This document shows, one piece after another, positions 8,262-18,422 of a DNA stretch of 64,000 bases. Source of the DNA: Pseudomonas serbica (lineage in GTDB: Bacteria > Pseudomonadota > Gammaproteobacteria > Pseudomonadales > Pseudomonadaceae); the NCBI RefSeq assembly GCF_028823535.1, contig NZ_JAQIYM010000008.1, positions 186,001-250,000 of the forward strand, written 5' to 3'. The notes under the pieces were generated by a model, which was not told the origin of the DNA, did no database searches, and worked only from the letters and a program-made list of their open reading frames with translations. Positions within the stretch are counted from its first letter, which is position 1. The number at the start of each line of letters is the position of its first letter. A program made the position numbers and the translations under genes.

Positions 8262-9026
8262 ATGAGCACACGAAACTTCACTGCCACACAGGTCGCCGCC
8301 ATCACCGGCGCCGCTCGCGGCATCGGCTTGGCAATCGCCGAGCGATTGGCGCGCCAGGGCGTGTTTGTCTATCTGCTGGATCGCGACGAAGCCGCCTTGG
8401 CCGGTAGCGTTGATGCCTTGACGGGGCAAGGGTTGAAGGTCGCTGGCATTGCGCTGGACTTGACCGAAGGTGAGGCTGTCACTGCGGCGTTTGCACGGAT
8501 CCACGAAGCCCACGGGTCGCTCGACTTTCTGGTCAATAACGCCGGTGTGGTCAGGGACAAGCGTTTCCTGAGCATGACCGAGCAGGACTGGGACCTGGTA
8601 GTCGATACCAACCTGCGCGCTCAATTCCTCTGCTGCAAGGCCGCCCTGCCGTTGATGCTGGAAAAAGGCTTCGGCCGTATCGTCAACATGTCTTCCAGGG
8701 CCTGGCTAGGCGGTTTTGGCCAGGCCAACTACTCGGCGGCCAAGGGCGGCGTGGTGAGCCTGACCCGCAGCCTGGCCATCGAGTTCGCCGCCAAGGGCAT
8801 CACTGTCAACGCCATCGCGCCCGGCATTGTCGATACCCCGCTGTTCCAGAGCTTCGCCCCTGACGTTCAGACAAAACTTAAGGAAACCGTGCCGGTAAAA
8901 CGCATTGGTACCCCCGAGGACATCGCCAGCGCCGTGGAGTTTTTCCTCGACCCGGCCAGTTCCTATGTGACCGGACAAACCTTGTATGTCTGTGGCGGAC
9001 GCAGTCTGTCGTCAGCCAGTGTCTGA
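8262..9026 (+). CDS. SDR-family 3-hydroxyacyl dehydrogenase/reductase (FabG-like)
   Basis: 254 aa classical short-chain dehydrogenase. TGAARGIGLAIAERL binds the cofactor, LVNNAGVV is the NNAG motif, and the catalytic set is Asn-Ser-Tyr-Lys with NMSSRAW and YSAAKGG (about residues 156-160). TVNAIAPGIVDTPL and a C-terminal YVTGQTLYVCGG complete the fold. One base separates it from the thiolase stop. In this operon it most likely oxidises a 3-hydroxyacyl-CoA to the 3-keto form. Cofactor preference is probably NAD+ because an Asp (LLDRD) ends the second beta strand. Confidence 0.9.
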   Translation: MSTRNFTATQVAAITGAARGIGLAIAERLARQGVFVYLLDRDEAALAGSVDALTGQGLKVAGIALDLTEGEAVTAAFARIHEAHGSLDFLVNNAGVVRDKRFLSMTEQDWDLVVDTNLRAQFLCCKAALPLMLEKGFGRIVNMSSRAWLGGFGQANYSAAKGGVVSLTRSLAIEFAAKGITVNAIAPGIVDTPLFQSFAPDVQTKLKETVPVKRIGTPEDIASAVEFFLDPASSYVTGQTLYVCGGRSLSSASV

Positions 9027-9036
9027 GGTGAGCGCC

Positions 9037-9843
9037 ATGTCAGTTTCTATGCAAATACAGGGGGCGATTGCGCTGATCACCCTTGATCGCCCGCAGGCCT
9101 TGAATGCCCTGGACCTGGACGCGCTCCAGGCCCTTCGTGAGCACCTGGTGCATGTGCGCGACAACCATGCGCTGCGTGTCGCCGTCATCACCGGTGCCGG
9201 CGAGCGGGCGTTCTGCGTCGGTGCAGATCTTAAAAGTACCCGCTCTTCGTCCGCCTCATATGCCCAGGCGCTGTTCCTGGCCAATGAGCCTGCTGCCGAT
9301 GCCGGTCTTTACATCCGCTTGATGGACCTCACCGACCTTGACCTGCACAAGCCACTGATTGCCGCTGTCAACGGTCACTGCCTGGGCGGTGGATTGGAGC
9401 TGGCATTGCAATGCGACCTGCGCATCTCCAGCAGCAGCGCCTCCTTCGGGCTGCCCGAGGCTGCCGTGGGCTCTATCCCTGCAGTCAGTGGTCTGCACCG
9501 GCTGATGCGGGCGATACCGGCGGCCCCTGCCATGCAGATGGCCTTGACCGGGCAACGCATCGATGCCCATCAGGCACTGAGTGTCGGGCTGATCTCCGAG
9601 CGGCTGGACAGCCACGAGGCATTGCTGGCGCGCGCCATGGAGATCGCCGAACGTATTGCACAGCAGGCGCCCCTGGCCATACAGGCGCTGCAAACCCTGT
9701 CACGCAGCACAGCGCACCTCAGCGACCGCGATGCCCAGCGTTTGACAGAGTTGTATTGGGGGGTACTGCGCGATACCGAAGATCGTATCGAGGGGCGTCA
9801 AGCCTTTGCCGAGAAACGTGTACCGCACTACAAGGGCCGCTAG
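9037..9843 (+). CDS. Enoyl-CoA hydratase/isomerase family protein
   Basis: 268 aa crotonase. CVGADLK forms the first oxyanion-hole part, GHCLGGGLELALQCDLRI carries the first catalytic Glu, and ASFGLPEAAVGSIPAV the second (equivalents of Glu144/Glu164 of rat hydratase), so it should be an active hydratase. An acidic, serine-rich insert after the first motif (STRSSSASYAQ) departs from the usual KEM helix and may shape the acyl pocket. The start at 9037 follows GAGGTG that overlaps the SDR stop. It supplies the hydration step of the operon's beta-oxidation module. Confidence 0.9.
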   Translation: MSVSMQIQGAIALITLDRPQALNALDLDALQALREHLVHVRDNHALRVAVITGAGERAFCVGADLKSTRSSSASYAQALFLANEPAADAGLYIRLMDLTDLDLHKPLIAAVNGHCLGGGLELALQCDLRISSSSASFGLPEAAVGSIPAVSGLHRLMRAIPAAPAMQMALTGQRIDAHQALSVGLISERLDSHEALLARAMEIAERIAQQAPLAIQALQTLSRSTAHLSDRDAQRLTELYWGVLRDTEDRIEGRQAFAEKRVPHYKGR

Positions 9844-9861
9844 ATGGCCCGAGGAGCGATC

Positions 9862-10272
9862 ATGCAATTGCACAATCCCTTTCTTCAGGGGCTGGGCGTC
9901 ACGTTGGTCCGCTGGGTGCCAGGAGAGGCTGAATTCCAGCTGCACATCTCCGAGCAACATCTCAACCGCCAGGGCGCCTTGCACGGTGGGATGATCGCCA
10001 CGTTGATGGACGCGGCTTGCGGCTATGCAGGCCTGCACACTGGCGAAGGCGAAGCAGAGATTCATGGACTCACCGCGATGCTGAACATTGCCTACCTGCA
10101 ACCGGCATTCGAGGGGAGCGTTAGCGCATTGGGTCGGGTTCGCCGCGCCGGCAGGAGCCTCTACTTCGCCGAAGCCGAGCTGCTGTCCGACACCGGCGTA
10201 CTTCTGGCCACCGCACAGGGGACCTTCAAGAAACCCCGGGCGTCGATCCGCGGAGGTAATCATGTTACGTAA
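9862..10272 (+). CDS. PaaI-type hotdog acyl-CoA thioesterase
   Basis: 136 aa, a single hotdog domain. The PaaI signature is present: HLNRQGALHGGMIATLMDAACGYA, in which the Asp and HGG residues form the active site. I chose the ATG at 9862 because GAGGAG lies 5 nt before it; the ATG at 9844 touches the previous stop and has no ribosome binding site. Relatives release CoA from dead-end acyl-CoA esters during aromatic or branched acid catabolism. It overlaps the CoA-transferase start by 11 bp. Substrate unknown. Confidence 0.87.
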   Translation: MQLHNPFLQGLGVTLVRWVPGEAEFQLHISEQHLNRQGALHGGMIATLMDAACGYAGLHTGEGEAEIHGLTAMLNIAYLQPAFEGSVSALGRVRRAGRSLYFAEAELLSDTGVLLATAQGTFKKPRASIRGGNHVT

Positions 10273-11467
10273 CGCACTGGAGGGCCTCACTGTCCTCGAT
10301 TTCACCCAGATCGCCGCAGGCCCGACGGCGACCATGCTGCTGGCCGACATGGGCGCTCGTGTGATCAAGGTCGAACCCCGCGAAGGAGAGTTGGGGCGTA
10401 CCCTGGGACCCGCCTGGGTGGGTGCAGACAGCGCGCTTTACCACGCTTTCAATCGCGGTAAGCAATGCATTGGCCTGGACCTCAAGCACCCCGACAGCAT
10501 CGAGGTCATCAAGCGCCTGGTGCTGCAAGCCGACGTGCTGATCGAAAGCATGCGCCCAGGTGTGATGACCCGGCTGGGCCTGGGTTATGAAACCCTGGCC
10601 GCGCTCAAGCCTGACCTGATCTATTGCTCAATCTCAGCCTACGGCCAGGAAGGTCCCTATTCGGACCGGGCGGGCGTCGACGGGATTCTACAAGCAGATT
10701 CCGGACTGATGAGCCTGATTGGAACGCCAGGCTCGGCCCCCTGCAAAGTGCAGGCGCCAGTGGTGGACGTAGTCACCGGCTACATGGCCTGCATGGCTGT
10801 ATTGGCCAAGCTGCACGCCCGTCAGCACGATGGGCTGGGCGGCCATCTGGATGTCAACCTGATGAACTCGGCGCTGGCACTGCAACAGTCGTCCATCACC
10901 AGTTACCTGAGCGATGGTAAGTTGCCGACTCGCATCGGCAGTGGCGCACCCTACTCGGCTCCCAACGAAGCCTTCCAGACCGAGGATGGCTGGCTGATGG
11001 TTGCGGCTTACAACGGCAACCGCTGGCCGACATTGTGCACGGTGTTGAACCACGAAGAATGGATTGCCGACCCACGCTTCGTCAGCTCCGCGCAACGAGT
11101 CATCCACCGCGCCGAAATGTGCGCAGCGCTGACCGACGTGTTCATGAGCAAGCCAACAGCCCATTGGCTGCAGGTGTTGCATGAAGCGGACATTCTCTGC
11201 TCCAAGGTGGCAGACTACAGCGATCTGATGAAGCATCCGCAGCTCGCCAGCAATGGCATGCTGGTTGAGCTCAACCATCCTGTACATGGCGCCGTGCGCG
11301 TCCCGGGGTTTCCCATCAACAGCGTGCAGGCTGCGCAAACGCCCTATGCGCCAGCCCCGCAAAACGGTGAACATTCTCGCTCGGTGCTGCGCGACTTTGC
11401 GTTTTCCGAAGCGCAGATCGCCGCGCTGGAGGCATCGCAGGCGTTGCACTGTAGCGAACCCCTCTGA
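10262..11467 (+). CDS. CaiB/BaiF family CoA-transferase
   Basis: 401 aa class III CoA-transferase. LEGLTVLDFTQIAAGPTATMLLADMGARVIKVE is the typical N-terminus, the catalytic Asp is expected in GVDGILQADSGLMSL, and ISAYGQEGPY precedes it. Such enzymes move CoA from one acyl-CoA to a free acid, so it probably activates the substrate of this operon, which has no CoA ligase. GGAGGTAATC precedes the start, inside the end of the thioesterase gene. It is the last gene of the operon, closed by a strong terminator. Confidence 0.9.
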   Translation: MLRNALEGLTVLDFTQIAAGPTATMLLADMGARVIKVEPREGELGRTLGPAWVGADSALYHAFNRGKQCIGLDLKHPDSIEVIKRLVLQADVLIESMRPGVMTRLGLGYETLAALKPDLIYCSISAYGQEGPYSDRAGVDGILQADSGLMSLIGTPGSAPCKVQAPVVDVVTGYMACMAVLAKLHARQHDGLGGHLDVNLMNSALALQQSSITSYLSDGKLPTRIGSGAPYSAPNEAFQTEDGWLMVAAYNGNRWPTLCTVLNHEEWIADPRFVSSAQRVIHRAEMCAALTDVFMSKPTAHWLQVLHEADILCSKVADYSDLMKHPQLASNGMLVELNHPVHGAVRVPGFPINSVQAAQTPYAPAPQNGEHSRSVLRDFAFSEAQIAALEASQALHCSEPL

Positions 11468-11481
11468 TCGCCAGTAGCTGA

Positions 11482-11529
11482 ACCCCGGGCCCTTTCTTCG
11501 CGATGCGCCGAAAGGGCTCGGGGTTTTTC
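11482..11529 (+). terminator. Rho-independent terminator of the CoA operon
   Basis: Long GC stem (ACCCCGGGCCCTTTC paired with GAAAGGGCTCGGGGT with one mismatch, 13-nt loop) followed by TTTTTCTTTT. Confidence 0.9.
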
Positions 11530-11567
11530 TTTTCTGCAAAACACTCCGCTATTGAAACTCGCTGCAC

Positions 11568-11945
11568 ATGTCGCGGATTTCTTCACTGTTTACGATGCAT
11601 CATGGCCGACCCCCACAGGTAATGCTCGGAAAGATGGGCCTGGATGGCCATGATCGCGGGTTCCGCTTGATCGCCTCGCTTCTCGTCGGAGCAGGATTTC
11701 GGGTCACGATGCTGCCACTGTTCCAGAGCCCCACTGAACTGCTGGCGTCCAAGGACGGCGCCGGGCCGGTCGACCTGATCGGGTTTCCCAGCCTGGCGGG
11801 GGGGCACAACCCAATACTCTACGACCTGCTCGAACATCGACGTCCGCGCGAACTGAATACGGCAAGGTTCAGCGGCGCCGAAACAGCGGCCGCGGCTCAA
11901 TCACCGAACCCCCATACAGCACGCTCATACCAGCCAGTCCTTTAA
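11568..11945 (+). pseudogene. Truncated B12-binding domain of a methylmalonyl-CoA mutase-like protein
   Basis: Residues 17-92 of this reading frame match the start of a cobalamin-binding domain: MLGKMGLDGHDRGFRLIA has the DxHxxG motif that coordinates cobalamin, and VDLIGFPSLAGGH matches the intact mutase at 62.2-62.4 kb (LIGISSLAGGH). After LLEHRR the homology stops; the remaining B12-domain strands are missing and the frame runs antisense into the DUF934 gene. There is no mutase catalytic domain upstream. I see this as a remnant of a duplicated or displaced mutase or stand-alone B12 subunit, cut off where the cysI-DUF934 operon now begins. It could still be transcribed but should not fold as a working B12 domain. 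Confidence 0.75.
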
Positions 11946-12368
11946 GGGCATCTTCAGAGGATTTGTCTTCACGCACGGCAAAGCTGGTGAATCCGCACTG
12001 GCGCATGTGGCTGAGCTGATCACGCAGCACATCGCCGATTGCGCGCAACTCGCCCTCCCAGCCCAGCCTCGTGCGCAGCAAATAGGCCTGGCTGTAGCCG
12101 CGCCCGTCGCGAAAGCTGGGGAAATCCAGGGCGATAAGCGGCAATACATCCAGCCACAATTCAAGGCTTTCCAAATCGTCATCGGGGCCAAGCCACACGC
12201 CATCCACACTGATGGCCTGTAGCGTGCTCTTCTCCTGTCTCTGGCGCCACCGCGCCAGTGGCAGGATCAGCGGGCCGGCCGGGAGTTCGCCCTCGATGTC
12301 ACGGATCAGGGTCCAGTGGTCATCGAGAACATGGCGAGCACCGCCTTCGCACAACATCAGCAAGTTGT

Positions 12369-12372
<4 letters not shown>
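11869..12372 (-). CDS. DUF934 protein, sulfite reductase partner
   Basis: 167 aa DUF934 family, almost always encoded next to a ferredoxin/NADPH sulfite reductase hemoprotein and thought to help sulfite reduction. Recognisable stretches are LARWRQRQ, LALDFPSFRDGRGYSQAYLLR, and QCGFTSFAVREDK. Its start codon overlaps the cysI stop by 4 bp (ATGA), so the pair is translationally coupled. No cofactor motif is visible. Confidence 0.88.
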
Positions 12373-14042
<1,670 letters not shown>

Positions 14043-14529
14043 GCTCGGGTCCTCATCAGTGTTTGCCCTCTCACACGGGGCAACTTCGATGGGGTCAATA
14101 TGCGCTTGCACTGATATTCATTACAGAATCAGGTCATGCATAAAAAACCGGATCAGATCTGGTGCAATCCATCCGGCACTCGTGGCATAACTGATATTGT
14201 TTTTTTTACAGCTTGGCGCGTCTGTTCTGACGTGGAGCAACCGCCACATCCCCCACCAATACTCAAATCAATATGTGATGGCTTTTAATTGCTTATCTGA
14301 TCCCTTCAATGAACCGTGCACTCCCGTAGATGTACGAAAATTCGTAATCCCCGGCCGTCCAGGCGGTGATGAGTTCGTGGTGTCCTGCGTTGAAAACCGA
14401 GCCAGTACACGGTAAAGGATGTGCATTTTTACGGACGGTATCCGCACTTTTTCGGGCTAGCGAGCGAGCCCGCCTTGCGACAAGAATGCGGCATCGAATG
14501 CCCGATCACTCTTTTTATGCCCTTCGAGT
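14043..14529. promoter_or_regulatory. Intergenic region with an orphan NitA-type promoter segment
   Basis: About 490 bp with no convincing gene. Positions 14281-14346 align with 57444-57508, the nitA/nitB promoter: they share TATCTGAT, TGAA, GCA-TCCCGTAGA and the palindrome TACGAAAATTCGTA (14333-14346), roughly three quarters identical. I find no sigma54 promoter at the expected distance on either strand, so this may be a relic. Confidence 0.6.
14333..14346. promoter_or_regulatory. NitA-type palindrome TACGAAAATTCGTA (orphan copy)
   Basis: Near-perfect 14-bp palindrome (central AA mismatch), the same motif as in the nitA/nitB region (57495-57508) and before the LnmK-like gene (59489-59502). 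Confidence 0.6.
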
Positions 14530-15762
14530 ATGTCAGTGACAGACCCGCACCCAAAACCAACAGTCGCTGTTTCCGTTTTATTGGCCATCGCACAGATTAT
14601 GGTCTGGGGCGGTTCATTCTTTTTAATGGCGATGCTGGCAGGGCCGGTGGTCAAGGACACGGGCTGGTCGCAGCAATGGGTGTACGGTTCACTTTCGCTA
14701 GGGATTCTGATCTCAGGGCTGCTGGCGCCGATGGTCGGCCGCGGGGTCGCCAGGGCCGGTGGTCGACTGATCCTCGCAAGTAGTGGCCTCATCATCGCGC
14801 TGGGCCTGGTCTTGCTCGCCAGCGCACCCAACCTGCCCTGTTTTGTTCTCGCCTGGGTGGTGATCGGTGTCGGAATGGCTGTCGGACTCTACGACCCTTT
14901 GTTTGCCGCTCTGGGCCAACTCTATGGAGAAAACGCTCGCAGCGCGATCACCCGGATCACGCTGATTTCAGGGTTCTGTACCACCATAGTCTGGCCGCTG
15001 ATTGCCATCCTCATCGAGCGCTTCGGCTGGCGTGAAACCTGTTTGGTGTACAGCACCGGACTTGCGCTGCTGGTACTGCCGATCTACCTGTGTGTGTTTC
15101 CCAAACACGTCTGCGCAACACAAACAACAACGGCTCACCCACGCATCGAACAAGCTCTATCGAACGTGGCGCTTGAAAGGATGTTCAAGCTAATGACGGC
15201 GGGCTTCATCCTGGCCTCCGTGATCATGACCGCGATTTCGGTACAACTGATCGCCGTGTTACAAGCGCAAGGCATCTCGCTCGCTGCAGCCCTGGGTATT
15301 GCCGCACTGCTCGGACCCAGCCAAGTGGGTGCCCGCGCTATCGATATATTCATCGGCAGGCAAACTCACCCGATCTGGAGCGCATTAGCCTCTTCGGTTC
15401 TCGTCGCGCTTGGTCTGGGGTGCGTGATCATTTCACCCACGATGGCAGCATTGGGCATCGTGCTTTACGGCGCTGGCAGTGGCATTCGTTCCATCGTTCG
15501 CGGCACCTTGCCCCTGGCGCTGTTCGGTACACGTATCTACCCGATCATACTGGGCCGAATTGCTCGTCTCACATTGATTGCGCAAGCATTGACACCTTTG
15601 GCTGGGGGGTACTTGCAGGAGCGCTACGGTGCAACGGTGACCATGATGGTCCTCGGTGGCCTCGCGCTAATCAATGTTGTTCTCGTGCTGATGTTGTTGA
15701 TTGAGGTTCGCAAAGTGCCGAAGCCAAACGAAACCAGCGCTGCGAAGACAGCGCCTGATTGA
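14530..15762 (+). CDS. MFS transporter
   Basis: 410 aa with about twelve hydrophobic segments. The first loop is reduced to PMVGRGVARAGGRLILASSG rather than the classical DRxGRR pattern, and the central loop is short and hydrophilic (CATQTTTAHPRIEQAL). It resembles small-solute or drug exporters of the MFS-1 class, but the substrate is unknown. The ribosome binding site is poor (TTCGAG), so the start is uncertain. It is monocistronic and flanked by unrelated genes. A GGGGTTGC hairpin (15780-15802) follows it, without a strong T-run. Confidence 0.82.
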   Translation: MSVTDPHPKPTVAVSVLLAIAQIMVWGGSFFLMAMLAGPVVKDTGWSQQWVYGSLSLGILISGLLAPMVGRGVARAGGRLILASSGLIIALGLVLLASAPNLPCFVLAWVVIGVGMAVGLYDPLFAALGQLYGENARSAITRITLISGFCTTIVWPLIAILIERFGWRETCLVYSTGLALLVLPIYLCVFPKHVCATQTTTAHPRIEQALSNVALERMFKLMTAGFILASVIMTAISVQLIAVLQAQGISLAAALGIAALLGPSQVGARAIDIFIGRQTHPIWSALASSVLVALGLGCVIISPTMAALGIVLYGAGSGIRSIVRGTLPLALFGTRIYPIILGRIARLTLIAQALTPLAGGYLQERYGATVTMMVLGGLALINVVLVLMLLIEVRKVPKPNETSAAKTAPD

Positions 15763-15779
15763 CGGGTGACGTGGTCCAT

Positions 15780-15802
15780 GGGGTTGCCAACTTCGCAACC
15801 CC
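15780..15802 (+). terminator. Weak hairpin terminator after MFS gene
   Basis: GGGGTTGC / GCAACCCC stem of 8 bp with a 7-nt loop. Only TT-AAACTTT follows, so termination is likely inefficient. Confidence 0.5.
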
Positions 15803-15848
15803 TTAAACTTTGATGACGCACTCTTGGGAAGCGCGATCATCATCCCAC

Positions 15849-16604
15849 TTATATCCCTTGGCCTCCGGACACTTCAATGCGCTGAGCGTTAACCCAGCGA
15901 TTGTCCTCCGACAACAAACTCGCGATCATCGGTCCAATATCGTCCGGTAGCCCGGTGCGGCCGAGCGCGGTCATATCCGCGAACAATTTGTTGACCTCAG
16001 AATTGTCGCGGACGGCGCCGCCGCCAAAGTCAGTTTCGATTGCGCCCGGCGCCACTGTGTTGACCGCGATACCACGGCCACCCAACTCCTTGGCCATGTA
16101 CACCGAAAGTACCTCGACCGCCCCCTTGACGGCTGCATAAGCGGCATAGCCTGGAAAGGAAATCCGCGTTAACCCGGAGGATAGGTTAATGATACGGCCG
16201 CCATTGGCGATCAATGGCAGCAGCGTCTGAGTCAAAAAGAAAACACCCTTGAAATGGACGTTGACCAGCCCGTCGAACTGCTCCTCACTGGTCTGTTCGA
16301 TCAGAGCATAATCACCGTGACCAGCGTTATTCACCAGATGATCGAATGTTTCGCGCTGCCAGATCTCGCGTAATGCCTTCTGAAGCTGCTCAGCGAATGG
16401 CGCGAAACCAGCAATTTTTCCTGTATCGAGTTGCAAGGCGATCGCCTTGCGCCCCAAGGCCTTGATTTCTGCGACGACAGCCTCAGCGTCTTCACCACGG
16501 CTCTGATAAGTAACAATGACGTCACTGCCGTGGCGAGCGATGCTCAGTGCAGTGTTTCGGCCGAGCCCCCGGCTTGCACCGGTAACAATGGCAATCTTGG
16601 TCAT
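15849..16604 (-). CDS. SDR-family oxidoreductase
   Basis: 251 aa classical SDR. TGASRGLGRNTAL binds NAD(P), LVNNAGHGDY is the NNAG motif, and the catalytic residues are in NLSSGLTRISFPGYAAYAAVKG (Ser and YxxxK). VNTVAPGAIETDFGG follows. The Ser/Arg region after strand 2 (YQSRGEDAE) suggests NADP(H). GAGGATCC precedes the ATG. It lies 32 bp downstream of a truncated catC remnant and downstream of an HxlR regulator on the same strand; the three may be co-transcribed. The divergent gene is an Old Yellow Enzyme, so a role in reducing electrophilic carbonyls is plausible. Confidence 0.88.
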   Translation of the reverse strand: MTKIAIVTGASRGLGRNTALSIARHGSDVIVTYQSRGEDAEAVVAEIKALGRKAIALQLDTGKIAGFAPFAEQLQKALREIWQRETFDHLVNNAGHGDYALIEQTSEEQFDGLVNVHFKGVFFLTQTLLPLIANGGRIINLSSGLTRISFPGYAAYAAVKGAVEVLSVYMAKELGGRGIAVNTVAPGAIETDFGGGAVRDNSEVNKLFADMTALGRTGLPDDIGPMIASLLSEDNRWVNAQRIEVSGGQGI

Positions 16605-16636
16605 GATGGATCCTCATCGTGCTACCACTTCCCTTG

Positions 16637-16744
16637 CTACTGCGGGCGCTGGGCCAAGGCCATCTCATCGGCCTTGAGCTGGGCGGCGCGTTCTGGGTTC
16701 ATGTCGACTGGCAAACTCACGGTCATTTTCACATGGAACAGCAT
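16637..16744 (-). pseudogene. Truncated muconolactone isomerase (catC) N-terminal fragment
   Basis: Only 35 codons. The frame reads MLFHVKMTVSLPVDMNPERA and then AAQLKADEMALAQRPQ before a TAG; it is unmistakably the CatC N-terminus. After the stop the frame continues QGKW before a second TAG, as in the complete relative at 20.4 kb (HQGKW), so about 60 C-terminal residues are lost. A good ribosome binding site (GAGGAGAG) remains, so the fragment may still be translated and could couple ribosomes to the SDR gene 32 bp downstream. Confidence 0.8.
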
Positions 16745-16817
16745 GATGCTCTCCTCAGGTTTGATGAACGGTAGGTCTCTAGCTGCTTTCTCCATTTAGA
16801 ACGATATTTGACTCGCA

Positions 16818-17201
16818 CTAGCGCTGGTCATCAAGCGAACGCACGACCGCGTCGCACGACATCAGTCGATGGGTGTCCCCCAGTTCTTGCGCATGTTGCT
16901 GGCCCCAATCCTGAAGCGACGAAATCAGCGGTTGAAGACTCAATCCCAATGGCGTCAATGAGTAATCGACGCGTTGCGGCTCTTCAAGAGAAGTTTTTCG
17001 CGAAACAATACCGTGTTCTTCTAGCGCCTTGAGCTGCTGAATCAGGACTTTCTGCGAGATGCCGGTAATTTGAGCCTCTATCTCGCACGTTCGCTTGGGA
17101 CCCTCCAGCAATACATGGATGATGACTGCTTTCCAGCGTCCTGAAATGATTCCAAGGGTTCGTTCGATGGGTAGCCGGGGAAGCAATTTTGTAAGGGTCA
17201 T
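16818..17201 (-). CDS. HxlR-family transcriptional regulator
   Basis: 127 aa single winged-helix domain. IISGRWKAVIIHVLLEGPKRTCEIEAQITGISQKVLIQQLKALEEHGIVSRK is the HxlR DNA-binding core, followed by VDYSLTPLGLSLQPLISSLQDWG. Members often sense electrophiles or redox stress and control flavin oxidoreductases or dehydrogenases encoded next door. Here an Old Yellow Enzyme is divergent, about 95 bp away, and an SDR follows, so it probably controls both. The usual N-terminal CP motif with sensing Cys is absent; the only Cys residues are internal. Confidence 0.88.
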   Translation of the reverse strand: MTLTKLLPRLPIERTLGIISGRWKAVIIHVLLEGPKRTCEIEAQITGISQKVLIQQLKALEEHGIVSRKTSLEEPQRVDYSLTPLGLSLQPLISSLQDWGQQHAQELGDTHRLMSCDAVVRSLDDQR

Positions 17202-17294
17202 AGGGCGATTTAATCTTGCATACCAAAGGGTGTGTAGATAGGAGAATAAGCGCTGACTAATCTGGTTCTCCAGTCCACTTTGGAGATAATTCAG

Positions 17295-18422
17295 ATGTCC
17301 TCCTTGTTCAAGGTTTATGCACTAGGTACCCGCAAACTGAAAAACCGCGTCGTCATGGCCCCGATGACCAGATCGCGCACCTCCAGCGGAGACGTCCCCA
17401 ATGCGCTGATGGCGGACTATTATGCGCAACGAGCGAGCGCTGGCCTGATCATTACGGAAGCTACCGATGTCTCGGCGTTTAGCAAGGGCTATGCTTGCAC
17501 TCCTGGCATTTATACAGCGGAGCAGACCCAAGGTTGGCGCCTGGTTACCGACCGAGTCCACCTGCGCGGCGGAACGATTTTTCTGCAAATCTGGCATGTC
17601 GGCAGAATGGCCCATCACACAATGCTACCTAACGGAGAGGCACCACGTGGTGCGACCGATGAGAGGGCAGCACAATCCGAAGTATTTATCTACGACAGTA
17701 CCGGCAAGGCGGTTTTCGTTCCCGCGGATACTCCGCGCAAGATTGAGACCGACGAGGTCGCAGGCCTGCTCGATGAGTTCACCCTCGCCTTCAGGAACGC
17801 AAAGGCTGCCGAGTTTGATGGAGTGGAAATTCACGGGGCCAATGGTTATCTCTTCGATCAGTTCATGAACTCGACCCTTAACACGCGCACTGATGAGTTC
17901 GGGTGGCAGACACCGCAAACACGCACGCGTCTGCTGCTGGATGTGGTCGATATAGCGATTCGGGAACTAGGGGCCGGCAAGGTCGGCGTTCGCGTCTCCC
18001 CCTTCGGAAAATTCAATAGCATGCCGTCTGATCCATTCGTTGAAGAAACATTGCTGTACCTGTGCAGCGAGTTGAATCGCCGTGAGATTGCCTATCTGCA
18101 TGTCGTTTACCAACCGCTACCTGCGGGCAACACGGTGGACAGTGAGTTTAACGAAATCAATCTCAGTGACGACTTGGTGCGCGAGGTGCGCGAAGCCTTT
18201 CAGGGAACATTGATCTGGTGTGGAGGATTTGATAAACACGCGGCTCAGGCGGCATTGGATGACGGCTGGGCAGACCTGATAGCTTTCGGCAGACCTTTCA
18301 TTGCCAATCCTGATTTGGTGGATCGCATGTCAAACAATTGGCCGCTCGCTGAAGCTCATCATGACACCTTCTATACACGCGACGGTGAGAAGGGCTATAC
18401 CGACTTTCCATATTTCGAATAA
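17295..18422 (+). CDS. Old Yellow Enzyme family alkene reductase
   Basis: 375 aa FMN-dependent ene-reductase that reduces C=C bonds of unsaturated carbonyls, nitro compounds or esters with NAD(P)H. Motifs: the FMN-binding N-terminus LKNRVVMAPMTRSRT, the substrate-binding pair in EIHGANGYLFDQF (His-x-x-Asn), the Arg in VGVRVSPFGKF, and the terminal GYTDFPYFE typical of NemA/XenB-type proteins. I chose the ATG at 17295 with GGAG 9 nt upstream. It is divergent from the HxlR gene, which probably regulates it. Confidence 0.92.
   Translation: MSSLFKVYALGTRKLKNRVVMAPMTRSRTSSGDVPNALMADYYAQRASAGLIITEATDVSAFSKGYACTPGIYTAEQTQGWRLVTDRVHLRGGTIFLQIWHVGRMAHHTMLPNGEAPRGATDERAAQSEVFIYDSTGKAVFVPADTPRKIETDEVAGLLDEFTLAFRNAKAAEFDGVEIHGANGYLFDQFMNSTLNTRTDEFGWQTPQTRTRLLLDVVDIAIRELGAGKVGVRVSPFGKFNSMPSDPFVEETLLYLCSELNRREIAYLHVVYQPLPAGNTVDSEFNEINLSDDLVREVREAFQGTLIWCGGFDKHAAQAALDDGWADLIAFGRPFIANPDLVDRMSNNWPLAEAHHDTFYTRDGEKGYTDFPYFE

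Noticed and set aside
14213..14228. TGGCGCG-TCTG-TTCTG as a sigma54 promoter linked to the orphan palindrome
   Set aside because: The -12 GC is missing and the orientation points toward, not away from, the palindrome.
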